A stretch of 64,000 nucleotides of DNA from assembly GCF_963259705.1 (NCBI RefSeq), contig NC_081842.1, forward strand, positions 62,322,787-62,386,786, in the 5' to 3' direction. The translations under genes were made by a program, and so were the position numbers. Of the stretch, positions 53,596 to 64,000 are shown in pieces (positions within the stretch are counted from its first letter, which is position 1; each line of letters opens with the position of its first letter). The notes below the pieces were generated by a model, which saw only the letters and a list, made by a program, of their open reading frames with translations, was not told the DNA's origin and ran no database searches. The stretch comes from Myotis daubentonii (lineage: Eukaryota > Chordata > Mammalia > Chiroptera > Vespertilionidae).

Positions 53596-54540
53596 GTGAA
53601 CATGGGGACACAAAGAAACAGCCCCCATATAAAAGAAAAGGATGAATCACTGGAAAAGGAAGTAAACAAAATGGAAGCAAGCAATATGTCAGAGAAAGAA
53701 TTCAGAGCAATGGTAATAAGGACGCTGAAAAGGATGGAAGACAAATTCAATAATATGTGTAAGAACCAAGAGGAAATTAAGAAGAACCAGGAAGAAATAA
53801 AAAATGACATTACTGCAATAAAGAACACAATAGAAAGTATCAACAGTAGACTTGAAAAGGTGGAGGACTGCATCAGTGAGCTATAAGACAAGGTAGGAAA
53901 AAATACCCAAGCAGAGCAGCAACTACAAAAAAACACACAACCAAACACACACAGACACACACACACGCACGTGCGCACACACAAAAACAAACTTAAAAAA
54001 CAGGAGGCAAACCTAAGGAAACTTTGGGACAACATGAAATGAAACAACATTCACATAATAGGGGTCCCAGAAGGAGAGGAAACTCAGCAAGGAATAGAAA
54101 ACCTGTTTGAAGAAAAAATGTCAGAAAACTTCCCTGATATTGGGAAGAAGAAAAACCTCACACAAGTCCAAGAAGCTCACAGAGTCCCAAACAAGATGAA
54201 CCCAAAAAGACCAACACCATGACACATTATAATTAAATTGGCAAACCCCAATGATAAAGTAAGAATCATAAAGGCTGCCAGAGAGAGACAGAAAGTTACC
54301 TACAAGGGATCTCCCATCAGACTATTGACTGATTTCTCAACAGAAACACATCAGGTCAGAAGGGAATGGAATGAAATATACAGTCATGCAAAGAAAGGGT
54401 CTGAATCCAAGAATACTGTACCTAGCAAGGCTACCATCAAAGTTGAGGGTGAAATCAGGAGCTTAACAGACAAAAAAGGACTAAATAAGTTTATTACCAC
54501 CAAACCAGAAAAGCAAGAAATGCTAAAGGGACTGCTATAA
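53596..54540 (+). pseudogene. L1 ORF1 remnant
   Basis: Starts with MNMGTQRNSPHIKEK. Residues about 25-95 are a Lys/Glu/Asn-rich coiled coil with heptad-like spacing. A stop (TAA at 53884-53886) comes directly after the SEL of the coiled coil, where a Glu/Asp codon is expected. Then follow an AC-rich microsatellite (53925-53996) and a frame-shifted central region with WDNMK/GVPEGE-like text. The C-terminal domain is readable at 54238-54540 (IIKAARERQKVTYKGSPIR, RREWNEIYSHAKK) to the natural stop. The product would be the trimeric RNA chaperone; this copy is truncated by the early stop. Confidence 0.9.
53925..53996. repeat. AC-rich microsatellite in ORF1
   Basis: (AC)n interrupted by GC/GT steps; an expansion inside the former ORF1 that destroys the frame. 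Confidence 0.9.
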
Positions 54541-54587
54541 AAAGAAGAAATAGGAAGGGAAGAAGGAACACAGGCATAAAGAATAAA

Positions 54588-57500
54588 AATGGAAACAAAC
54601 AAGTACCTATCAATAATAACTTTAAATTTAAATGGATTAAATGCCCCAATTAAAAGACATAGGGTAGCTCAGTGGATAAGAAAACATGAACCATATATCT
54701 GCTGTCTACAGGAGACCCACCTCAGAACAAAGGACTCACACAGACTGATGGTAAAGGGATGAAAAAAGGTTTTTCGGGCAAATGGAAATGAAAAAAAAGT
54801 TGGGGTAGCAATACTTATATGTGACAAATGAGACCTCAAAGTGAAGGCCATAACAAGAGATAAAGAAGGCCAGATCATAATACTAAAGGGAGCAATTCAA
54901 CAAGAAGATATAACTCTGATAAACATATATGCATCCAATACAGGAGCACCCAAATACGTAAAAAAACAACCAAACAAAAAAACAACTTCTGTAGGACATC
55001 AAGGGAGAGATTGACAGCAATACAGTCATAGTATGGGATTTTAATACCCCACTAAGACCACTGGATAAATCCTCTAAACAAAAATCAGCAAGGAAACATC
55101 AATCCTAAATGACTCACTAGATCAGATGGAATTAATTGACATTTTCAGAACATTTCACCCCAAAGCCACAGAATATACATTCTTCTCAAGTGCATATGGG
55201 TCATTTTCAAAGATAGACCACATATAGGAACACAGGCAAAGTCTCTTCGAATTCAAGAAGATAGAAATCATATCAAGCATCTTCAGAGATCACAGTGTCA
55301 TAAAACTAGAAATCAGCTACAATAAAAACAATGAAAAAGAAATCAAACACCTAGAGGCTAAATAGCATGCTCTTAAATAATGATTGGTTTACCAAAGAGA
55401 TCAAGAAACTAAAACAGATCCAGAGAAAGAGAAACATCGATCAGACTGTCAAACCTCAGAGGGAAGGTAGGGGAGGGTGGGGGTAAGGGAGAGAGATCAA
55501 TCAAGGGATTTGTATGGACTTGTATGCATGCATATAAGCCTAACAAATGGACACAGACAACAGGAGGTGAGGGCATGAGTGGGGGGATAAGGGCACATGT
55601 GTAATACCTTAATCAATAAAGGAATTTTTAAAAACGAAGAAATAAAAAGCATCATGGCAACAAATGACAATGAAAACACAACAATCCAAAATCTGTGGGA
55701 TACACTGAAAGCAGTCTCGAGAGGGAAGTTCAGAGCTCTGCAGGGCTAACTAAAAAAAAACAAACAAAAAAATCCCGAACAAACAAACAAACAAAAACAA
55801 GAAAAATGGTAAATTATCTAATCCTATAACTCAAAGAGTTAGAAAGAGAGGAACAAGAAAAGCCCAGCATAAGCAGAAGGAAGGACGTAATAAAGATCAG
55901 AGTGGAAATAAATGACATAGAGACCAAAAAATCACTACAAAAAATCAATAAAACAAAGAACTGGTTCTTTGAAAGGATAAACAAGAGTGATGAACCTCTA
56001 GCCAGGATCACCAAGAAGCAAAGAGAGAGGACCCAAATAAACAAAATCAGAAATGAAAGAAGTGAAGTAACAACTGATCCAACAGAAATACAAAGGATTA
56101 TTAAAATATACTATGAACAACTCTATTCCAACAATATGGACAACCTAGATGAAATGGACATATTCTTAGAAAAACTACAAGCTCCCAAAACTCAATCAGA
56201 AAGAATAAAAAATCCTGAATAAGCCAATAACTACTGAAGAAATTGAAGCAGTGATAAAAAATCTTCCAGCAAACAAAAGTCCTGGGTCCAGATGGCTTTA
56301 CAGGGGAGTTCTGCCAAGCATTCAAAGAACTAAAACTTATCCTCCTGAGACTATTCCAAAAAATCCAAGAGGAAGCAACACTTCCAAGCTCTTTCTATGA
56401 AGCCAACATTACCCTAATTCCAAAACCAGATAAAGACACCACAAAAGAAGAGAACTACAGGCCAATACCCCTGATGAACTTACATGCTAAAATCCTCAAC
56501 AAAATTCTAGCAAATCGGATTCATCATTACATTAGAAAGATCATACATCATGACCAGGTGGGATTTATTCTAAGGATGCAAAGATGGTACAATATCTGCA
56601 AATCAATAAGTGTGATATATCACATAAACAAACTGAGAGACAAAAATCACATAATCATATAAATCGATGCAGAAAAAGCATTTGACAAAATCCAACATCC
56701 TTTCTTGATAAAAAAACTCTCAGCAAAGTGGAAATAGAGGGACCATACCTCAACATAATAAAAGCCATATATGACGAACCTACAGCCAACATCATACTCA
56801 ATGGGCAAAAACTAAACTCATTTCCCCTGAGAACGGGAACAAAACAGGTATGCCCACTTTCACCACTCCTGTTCGATATAATACTAGAAGTGTTAGCCAT
56901 AGTAATCAGACAAGAAGAAGAAATAAAAGGCATCCAAATTGGAAAAGAAGAAGTAAAACTGTTCTTATTTGTAGATGACATGGTACTATACATAGAAAAC
57001 CCCAAAGACTTCATAAAAAACTAGTAGATCTAATAAATGAATTTGGCAATGCAGCAGGATACAAAATTAACACACAGAAATCTATGGCCTTTTTATACAC
57101 CAATAATGAACTCACAGAAAGAGAAACAACAACAACAAAAATCCCATTTACCATTGCACCAAAAAAATTAAGATACCTAGGAATAAACTTAACCAAAAAC
57201 GTAAAAGACATGTACTCAGAAAACTTCAGAACATTGAGAAAACAGATAGAGGAAGACATAAACAAATGGAAGAATATATCATGTTCATGGATTGGTAGAA
57301 TCAACATCATTAAAATGCCCATACTGCACAAAGAAATCTATAGATTCAATGCAATCCCCATTAAAATACCAACAGCATACTTCAAAGATCTAGAACAAAC
57401 TCTCCAAAAATTCATCTGGAATAAAAAAAGGCCCTGAATAGCCACAGCAATCCTGAGAAAGAAGAACAAAGTTGGAGGGATCACAATACTAGATATCAAG

Positions 57501-58718
57501 CTATATTACCAAGCCACAGTTCTCAAAATTGCCTGGTACTGGCAAATGAACAGACATATAGACCAATGGAACAGAACAGAGAACCCAGAAATTGACCCAA
57601 GCCATTACACTCAATTAATATTTGACAAAGGAGGCAAGAGCATACAATGGAGTCAAGACAGTTACCTTAATATATGGTGTTGGAAAATTTGGTCAGATAC
57701 ATGCAAAAAAAAAAAAAAATGAAACTAGATCACCAACTTACACCTAACAAATGGACCAAAAAAACCCCTCTCAAAATGGCTAAAGGACTTAAATGTAGGA
57801 TGGGAAACCATAAAAATCCTACAAGATCCATAGGCAGGAAAATAGCAGACATATGTTGTAGCAATATCTTTACAGACACAGCTCCTAGGGCAATGGAGAC
57901 TAAGGAGAAAATAAACAAATGGTACTACATCAAAATAAAAAGCTTCTGCACAGCAAAAGAAAGCATCAACAAAACAATAAGAAAGTCCACTGCATGGCAG
58001 AGCATATTTGCCAATGATATTTCTGATAAGGGTTTAATCTCCAAAATTTACAGAGAACTCATACAACTTAAAAAAAGGAAGATAAATGGCCCAATCAAAA
58101 AATAGCCAAGGGACCTAAATAGACACTTTTCAAAAGAGGACATACAGAAGGCTGAGAGACTTATGAAAACATGCTCAAAGTCACTAATCATCTGAGAGAT
58201 GCAAATCAAAACAACAATGAGATACCACCTCACACCTGTCAGAATGGTTATCATCAACAAATCAACAAACAGCAAGTGCTGGCAAGGATGTGGAGAAAAA
58301 GGAACCCTGGTGCACTGCTGGTGGGAATGCAGACTGGTGCAGCCACTGTGGAAAACAATATGGCGTTTCCTCAAAAAATTAAAAATGGAACTGCCATTTG
58401 ACCCAGTGATCCCACTTCTAGAAATATATTTCAAGAAACTAGAAACACCAATCAGAAAGGCTATATGCACCCCTATGTTCATAGCAGCACAATTTACAAT
58501 AGCTAAGATTTGAAAAAAACCTAAGGGCCCATCAACATATGAGTGGATTAAAAAAAATGTGGTGCATCTACACATGGAATACTATACTGCTGTAAAAAAG
58601 AAGGAATTTTTACCATTTTCAACAGCATGGATGGTTCTGGAGAGCATTATGCTAAGCGAAATAAGCCAATTGGAGAGAGATAAATATCACATGATCTCAC
58701 TCATATGTGGGATGTAAC
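54588..58718 (+). pseudogene. L1 ORF2 remnant (endonuclease - reverse transcriptase - Cys region)
   Basis: Starts METNKYLSIITLNLNGLNA, the usual endonuclease N-terminus, then CCLQETHLRTKDSHR. The endonuclease text runs to about 55330 with TGA/TAG lesions. After the nested insertion, reverse transcriptase phrases follow: [52 protein letters not shown], and the active-site loop [15 protein letters not shown] (56965-57010; Val for the more usual Ala before DD). The C-terminal region shows the [15 protein letters not shown] cysteine motif at about 58280-58325. The last frame ends at the TAA near 58716. At least four stops and several frameshifts are visible. Minus-strand frames over this span are shadows. 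Confidence 0.9.
55409..55636 (+). mobile_element. Truncated L1 3' end nested in ORF2
   Basis: 228 bp of L1 3'UTR ('caaacctcagagggaaggta', 'atgcatgcatataagcctaa', 'caaatggacacagacaacag', 'tgtgtaataccttaatcaat') interrupt the ORF2 sequence between 'gatcaagaaa' and 'gaaataaaaagc'. The short duplication aagaaa lies at 55403-55408 and 55637-55642. It shares blocks with the 3'UTR of the half-L1 at 4950-5220. Confidence 0.88.
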
Positions 58719-58970
58719 AATCAACATAATTTGATGAACAAGAATAGATCCAGAGACAAATGGCAGGGGAGGTAAGGTAGAGAGAAACCAAAGGATTTGT
58801 ACACATGCATATTAGCATAACCAATGGACACAGACACTGGGGCAGTTGGGACTTGCCTGAGGTGAGAATGGCTTGCTGGGGGGGCTGGGTGTGTGTGTGG
58901 CGGGCGTCAAGTGGAGATAAAGGAGACATATGTAAAATTTTAGACAATAAAAAAATAAATAAGTAAGAAG

Positions 58971-61096
58971 TGTACAACTCTAAAAAGATTTTGCATTCAG
59001 GTTGCTTTATAAGCACATTTAATTAAGTTCTTGTTTCACTTTAAAGGCACTGAAATGGGGAAAAGAAATTGACAATGCCTGTGGCTGTGGTTTATGAAAG
59101 AACTGTGGCCCAGGATGCATTGAGCTCTGGCCCTTCATAAAAATATTATATTGATATGTGCATTGTTATGTTTCAAATGAAAATAAAGTGTATAAGATAC
59201 ATTTGCATCATTATTTTCATGCCTACTGCTTTAAATGGCTTTTTGAAATAACTGACCAATAGCAGCTCCAATTGTAAAACAATAAAAAGTGAAATTCTGG
59301 CATTAATTTCCAGTTCCTCCATTAGGAGTTTATAAAATTAGTTAGGTGTTACTGTTGCCAAGGGAATCATTTCTATTTGGGACCTTTTGATCTCTCTTGC
59401 CCTCATGCTTGGCTAAGCTGCCTCTTCTGCCCCATTAATATTCTATTTAGAGACAGCCATTTCCTTGTATCAAGAGCTTTAATAAAAATTGTGTCGGGAT
59501 CTCTGTTACTACTTGAGTTTGTGTATGAAATAGCAATGTTCTTGCTAATTCATTTCCAATGACTTTTTCTTTCTGTTAATATGCTCTGCAAAATGCCTGC
59601 TGCAGTCACTCATTACCTAGGAATAGCTTCTGTCCCAGCTAGCTGGTCCCTCAAGCTGCTTCTCTCTGGGTTCTTTGGCCTGCTGGCTATCTGTGGTGGC
59701 TCAGTGCCTATTTCTTCTATCTCTAATAGGAAGAGGGAAGATTTAAACCCTTTGAACTTTTGAGGCGATCATTATGCTTAGATGAAATTTGATTTTCAAA
59801 ATTGACTCCTCATGGAGTAATATGATACATGAGTAACAAAAAGTAAAAAATGGTAATTTTGAAAAAGCTATTTTTTATTTTGAAAAATTGTAAATTCAGG
59901 AAATTCTCTTTGTTTTGGAATTGGAGTCCTGAGAATGATATGCTCACCCAGGCTAACATATTTGAGAACCATCTAGGACCATCAGAATTAGAAAAGTACA
60001 AAACAAAGAGGAAGCTGCTTTAGAGAAACAAGGTAGAAAAACATGAAGAAATTGGAGAAGAAAAGGATGACTGACGTAGGCAGCAATCTGCTTTGGGCAG
60101 CGAGGCAGAATATTTATTTATTGATCAGAGGGTACAGCCGTCACGGACTGATTAAAGAATTTCACAGGTGCCAACCTGAGAGTGTATATACAGGGGGAAA
60201 AAAGAAAGGCTAATTGATTGGAATCACCACTATTAGGGTAGAGTCTACAAATCCCTAGTAGAGGATATTATGGGGACATATTTTACCTGGAATTGAGCTC
60301 AGACCAAGACACTTTCTATCTTTAGTTATCATTGGAACTGAGAGGTGATCATTAGAACCCAAACAATCCTGAGATGAGATGGCTAAGTCATGCTAAATAC
60401 AAAAATAGGAAGGACAGACTGACCTGAGGATTATGGTTGTCAATAGAAAATAACCTAGGAATAGTAATACACAGAGAACCCTACTTTTTAACATTGGGGT
60501 CATCATCACCTTAGTGGTTGTAATCATCTTCATCTTCATTCTCCTCCTCCTCCTTTTAAAAAGTCCTTGTAATTTTTTCATTTCTGGAGAAAACTGGTTC
60601 CTCATTGAACACTATCCTTCTCATGTACAGTTGCATGATGAGAGATGAACCAATTATATCATTTTTTAGCCCAGATGACAAAGGCTGCTCATCTCTGACA
60701 ATGTTACTAAAAAGACACTATTGATTTAAATTTACCACCAATGCCAGGAGACAAAGAATCTGCATTTTCCTTTTTTCTTTCTCAGAAACAACAAATCTGA
60801 AATGTGGTAAGGTGTAGGTTCTGAATGAAAAGACCCTGATCTGATAACCAGCTTTCTGAGCTTTTACATTATTTATCAAACATAGACCCAATTTGAAGGA
60901 CATGAATAGTTTCATGTTTAAGGAATTTGAGTTCTTTGCTGTTCTGACCATAAAGCAAGCAATTTGAATGGAGGTGACAGTGTGCTAGCCACATGTTCTT
61001 AGCCAATGTCAGGAATGTTTGCTGAGTTATTTCTGAAAATTTATTTCTTTTGATTTCAAGTCAACTACTAAGAATGACTGAAATTTTATAGCTTTA
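58971..61096. other. Unassigned, with one candidate conserved block
   Basis: 59030-59620 is repeat-free and AT-rich with octamer-like ATTTGCAT (59199-59206), 'gaccaatagc' (CCAAT) and several TAAT cores, a composition often seen in developmental enhancers. The remainder is unassigned; a GGAGGAG/CTCCTCC tract lies near 60538-60555. No gene called. Confidence 0.3.
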
Positions 61097-61202
61097 TTAG
61101 AAGTCCAGTGCATGAAATTTGTGCACTGGAGGTGGGCAGTGTCCCTCAGCCCAGCCTGCACCCTCTCCAATCTGGGACCCCTTGGGGGATGTCCAACTGC
61201 CC

Positions 61203-61237
61203 GTTTAGGCCCGGTCCCTGTGGGACCGGGCCTAAAC
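61203..61237. repeat. Perfect 16-bp inverted repeat, 3-base loop
   Basis: Left arm GTTTAGGCCCGGTCCC, loop TGT, right arm GGGACCGGGCCTAAAC: fully complementary. With mismatches the arms extend outward to about 61185 and 61255. Confidence 0.95.
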
Positions 61238-61294
61238 CAGCAGTCTGACATCCCTCTCACAATCCGGGACTGCTGGCTCCCAACTGCTCACCTG

Positions 61295-61460
61295 CCTGCC
61301 AGCCTGATGACCCCCTAACCACACCCCTACCAGCCTGATTGATGCCTAACTGCTCTCCTGCTGACCCAATTGCTCCCAACTGCTCTCCTCTGCCGGCCTG
61401 GTCACCCCAACTGTCCTCCCCTGCTGACCTGATCGCCCACAATTGCCCTCCCCTGCCGGT
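61295..61460. repeat. 31-bp minisatellite, about 5-6 units
   Basis: Units such as 'cctgatcgcccacaattgcc' plus 'ctcccctgccgg', the same unit as in Helitron 1 (23635-23957). Confidence 0.8.
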
Positions 61461-61555
61461 CATCCTGTGGCAACCATCTTGTGATCACATGGGGGCAGCC
61501 ATCTTGTGTGAGGGCATGATAGTCAATTTGCATATTACCTCTTTATTATATAGGA

Positions 61556-62344
61556 TGTTTATTTTTCTATAGCTAAGAGGCAAGTAGATTCTTTACATGT
61601 CTAATTTCAACTTGATCTCCTGAACTTTATAATCTCTGCTCTCATTAGCTGACACAATAATTTTATGCAATCTAAATTCTGGAACTGGCTATGATACTAA
61701 CAAAGTTTCACCTCTAGGACATCCAAATTTGCAACATTTATTCTTTATGGGCCTAAATTTAGAATAGTGAAAGAGTTAATAATATGAACGCAGAGTTAAG
61801 ATATTTTTATTCTATAAGCAACTTCACTTTTAAAATTTTGTTTTCCAGTCATTCTTCAGCCAGATTATCCATCCCCTCTTTCCCCCAACCGGGACTATTT
61901 ATTAAATAATGGCATCTAAAAATAACGATATAAGTTTTGGGCATGATTGCTATTGAGCAACAGGGGATCTTAAACTATAATTTTTGACTATGTATATATA
62001 GACTGTAATGTTTGTTTGAGTTTAGTTTCTATTGAGATATAACTTATTGTAGATGTTAATCAACAGTGAGGCTCAACATTCAGTTTGAAACAAAACAAAG
62101 AAAGTACCTTAATCTGGGACTTGATATGGTAACTTGAGATGGCTTTGCTATTGTATGCATGCTTTATATCTATGGAAATAACTAGAATCTACTTAGCTAT
62201 TTTGGGGAAATCACTACTATGTGGTAATGCTACTGTCCCTCATGTGCATCTTGGGAGGAAAGTTTGGAGAAGATATACATGTGAGCTTTTACTAGGGTTT
62301 TGTGGACTTCCTCCACTCCTGTATGGACAATTCCAGTTACTGAT
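61556..62344. other. No recognised feature
   Basis: AT-rich; an open frame at 62139-62348 has no domain. Nothing assigned. Confidence 0.4.
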
Positions 62345-62992
62345 ATAATTTTTTTTAGCATAGTTCTGTTTTAAAAAGTATTTTTAGAGCAGTTTTAGAT
62401 TTACAACAAAATTGAAAGAGAAAGATACAGAGATTTCCCATATACTACCTGTCTCCACATGTATGACCTCCCCCATTATTAAGATTACTTACCAGAATGG
62501 ACATTTTTTTTTGCCAAAGATGAACCTACATTGACACATCATAACCACAGAAAGTCCATTAGTTTACCTTAGTTTTCACTCTTGGGGGTTATACATTTCT
62601 TGGGTTTGGAAAAGTGTTTAGTGGCATATAGTCATTAATATAATGTTATACAGTGTATTTCACTGTCTCCACCCCCTACTTGCTACCCCCCAATCCTCTT
62701 TGCTTTGCCTGTCCATCTCCCCTCCTCATCCCTGGAAACAACTGATCTTTGTACTGTCTCCATAGTTTTGCCTTCTTCAGAATGTCATATAACTGAAAAC
62801 ACACAGAATGTAGCCTTTTCAGATTGACTTATTTCACTAATAATATGCATTTAAGGTTCCTCCATGTCTTATCATAACTTGATAGCTCATTTCTTTTTAG
62901 TGCTAAATAATTTTTCAGTGTCTAGATATACCACAGTTTATTTATCCACTCACTTACTGACAGACATCTTGGTTGCTTCCAAGTTTTGACAA
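62345..62992 (-). mobile_element. Ancient L1 3' region (antisense), part 1
   Basis: 'tttttagagcagttttagat', 'caaaattgaaagagaaagat', 'catcataaccacagaaagtc', 'cctggaaacaactgatcttt' and 'acatcttggttgcttccaag' follow the reverse of an old L1 3' region. A Helitron interrupts at 62993. Confidence 0.85.
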
Positions 62993-63202
62993 TATATAAA
63001 TATAAAACCCTAAATGACTGGAGTGACCAGAATGACCGAAATGACTAAATGACTGGTCGCTATGACACGCACTGCAGGGGATGGGGCCTGCCGGCCAACC
63101 TCCCGTGGCCCCTCCTCCCAACTGGTCAGCTCTGATCAGCCCCAATCAGGGCAGGACTGGCTGGACCCCACCCATGCACAAATTCGTGCACCAGGCCTCT
63201 AG
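62993..63202 (+). mobile_element. Short HeliBat-type Helitron, 210 bp, in L1
   Basis: 5' end TATATAAATATAAAACCC (degraded TC start) and 3' end 'gcacaaattcgtgcaccagg' CCTCTAG. Joining the flanks (gacaa and ttatgaataaaa) restores the L1 without loss or duplication, as expected of Helitrons, which make no target duplication and prefer an A-T dinucleotide. Confidence 0.9.
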
Positions 63203-63740
63203 TTATGAATAAAACAGCTATAAATATGTTGAGTGTTTTGAGTTCTTACAAAATATGACCTTGTTTTGGTTCTTTAAATTGCACAAGTTCCGTGTGGATA
63301 AATACCCCAAAACTCATTAGGGTAAATACCAAGGAGTGTGATTGTTGGACTATATGGTAAGAGTATGTTTAGTAATCTAAGAAATCTCCAAACTGTATTC
63401 CAAAGTGGCTGTTCCATTTTTCATTCCCATCAGCAATGTACAGAGTCCCTGTTGCCCTATGTCCTTGACAGCATTTGTTGTTCTCAATGTTCAGAATTTT
63501 GGCCATTCTAATAGATGTGTAGTGGTATCTCATTGTTGTTTTTATTTACATTTTATCTACATTTCTCTGATAACATCTTTTTCATATGCTTTATTTGCCA
63601 TCTGTATATCTTCTTTGGTGAGGTGTCTGTCAAGGCCTTTGGCCTATTTTTTAATTGGGTTATTTGTTTTCTTATTGTTGAGTTTTATGAGTTCTTCCAA
63701 AATCTGATCTTGCTTTGTCTCTTTAAATTGTGTATTTTGC
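63203..63740 (-). mobile_element. Ancient L1 3' region (antisense), part 2
   Basis: 'tagggtaaataccaaggagt', 'ccaaactgtattccaaagtg', 'tcccatcagcaatgtacaga', 'gtagtggtatctcattgttg' and 'aaggcctttggcctattttt' continue the same L1. Plus-strand open frames (63405-63814) are antisense shadows. Confidence 0.85.
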
Positions 63741-64000
63741 CTTTTGGTGTGCCTTATTCTTTTTACTCAATAGCCATACATAATGTACTACGTAAAAGGA
63801 GCTATTGTGAATAGGGCTTTAATAACATGGAGTGAGGTTTGGGGGTGGGATGGGGTGGGTGCAGGGAGTGTTCTATAGTTCCATAATTAGATCTTAGTCT
63901 TTTAGTGAGCTGCTATGCCTTTGGTCTGTGCACTGCACACATGTTTCTCTCCCCCACCTTCCCCCCCCCCCCCCGAATTAGCTAGAGTGGGCTGGAACAA
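63741..64000. other. Unassigned end of window with C14 tract
   Basis: Includes a G-rich run near 63840-63870 and a C14 homopolymer at 63961-63974. Nothing else recognised. Confidence 0.5.

Larger units (their letters stand above)
52950..58970 (+). mobile_element. Nearly complete LINE-1, sense, inactivated
   Basis: L1 with 5'UTR-like sequence (about 52950-53595), ORF1 (53596-54540), a short spacer, ORF2 (54588-58718), a 3'UTR (58719-58950) and an A-rich tail with AATAAA-like words. L1 copies itself by target-primed reverse transcription. This copy has stops and frameshifts in both frames and a second L1 fragment in ORF2, so it is dead. Its 5' boundary is approximate, because no firm target duplication was found. 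Confidence 0.9.
61097..61555 (-). mobile_element. HeliBat-type Helitron (antisense) with palindrome and 31-bp minisatellite
   Basis: The 3' terminus in reverse is TTAGAAGTCCAGTGCATGAA with hairpin 'gcatgaaatttgtgc'. The 5' terminus in reverse is 'catattacctctttattata' TAGGA. The interior has a 'ccctcagcccagcctgcacc' cassette, a 16-bp perfect palindrome (61203-61237) and about six 31-bp units. Non-autonomous. Confidence 0.88.

Noticed and set aside
53550..54050. 166-codon minus-strand frame rich in Ser/Leu/Phe/Cys
   Set aside because: Antisense of L1 ORF1 including the AC microsatellite.
58048..58575. 175-codon minus-strand open frame
   Set aside because: Exact antisense of the L1 ORF2 C-terminal region; a shadow frame.
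61203..61237. Intrinsic terminator or microRNA hairpin
   Set aside because: GC-rich stem with a 3-base loop lacks a T tract and is too short and tight-looped for a miRNA precursor; it lies in a Helitron.

Overview
This window is mammalian nuclear DNA without a recognisable gene, most likely intergenic or intronic sequence from a vespertilionid bat. The assignment rests on the mobile elements. There are about fourteen tRNA-derived SINEs of the VES type, with A-box- and B-box-like motifs. There are Helitrons of the HeliBat type, which start TC, carry an AATTCGTGC hairpin and end CTAG. There are also several roughly 200-220 bp hAT MITEs (SPIN-like and relatives) with 8-bp target duplications. 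Helitrons and young DNA transposons together are a hallmark of vesper bats among mammals. None of the 60-193 codon open frames looks like a host gene; those that can be explained are L1 remnants, antisense shadows of L1, or translations of minisatellites.

Layout. 1-4.8 kb: old MIR/L2, one VES SINE, an AATA microsatellite and an unclassified LTR-like repeat present twice. 4.8-8.8 kb: a VES SINE split by an antisense L1-derived element that has a 5'UTR, ORF1 and 3'UTR but no ORF2 (half-L1 layout), followed by a fossil L1. 9-18.5 kb: MaLR-type LTRs, a probable solo LTR, L2 and MIR copies broken by hAT MITEs and SINEs. 18.5-19.0 kb: a Helitron with a 41-bp minisatellite. 19.9-21 kb: a MaLR LTR interrupted by a SINE, then a second SINE with a microsatellite tail. 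21.7-23.4 kb: an ancient L1 broken by a Tc/mariner-like fossil and an inverted end of the same family. 23.4-27.5 kb: a dense nest of Helitrons, mostly in one orientation and head to tail, with 31-bp and 47-bp minisatellites and two SPIN-like insertions.

27.5-48 kb is poorer in young elements and holds most of the unexplained, possibly unique DNA, including a few candidate conserved non-coding blocks and one exon-like open segment. 48.9-49.9 kb: a probable solo ERV LTR with a hAT MITE inside it. 52.9-59 kb: a nearly complete sense-strand L1 with broken ORF1 and ORF2 and a second truncated L1 3' end inserted in ORF2. 61.1-61.6 kb: a Helitron with a strong palindrome. 62.3-63.7 kb: a fossil antisense L1 cut by a short Helitron.

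No genes act together here. What the window records is an order of insertions: L2/MIR/old L1 first, then MaLR and Tc/mariner, then young L1, VES SINEs, Helitrons and hAT MITEs. I found no undescribed functional system. The most interesting parts are the structures inside the Helitrons and the nested junctions.
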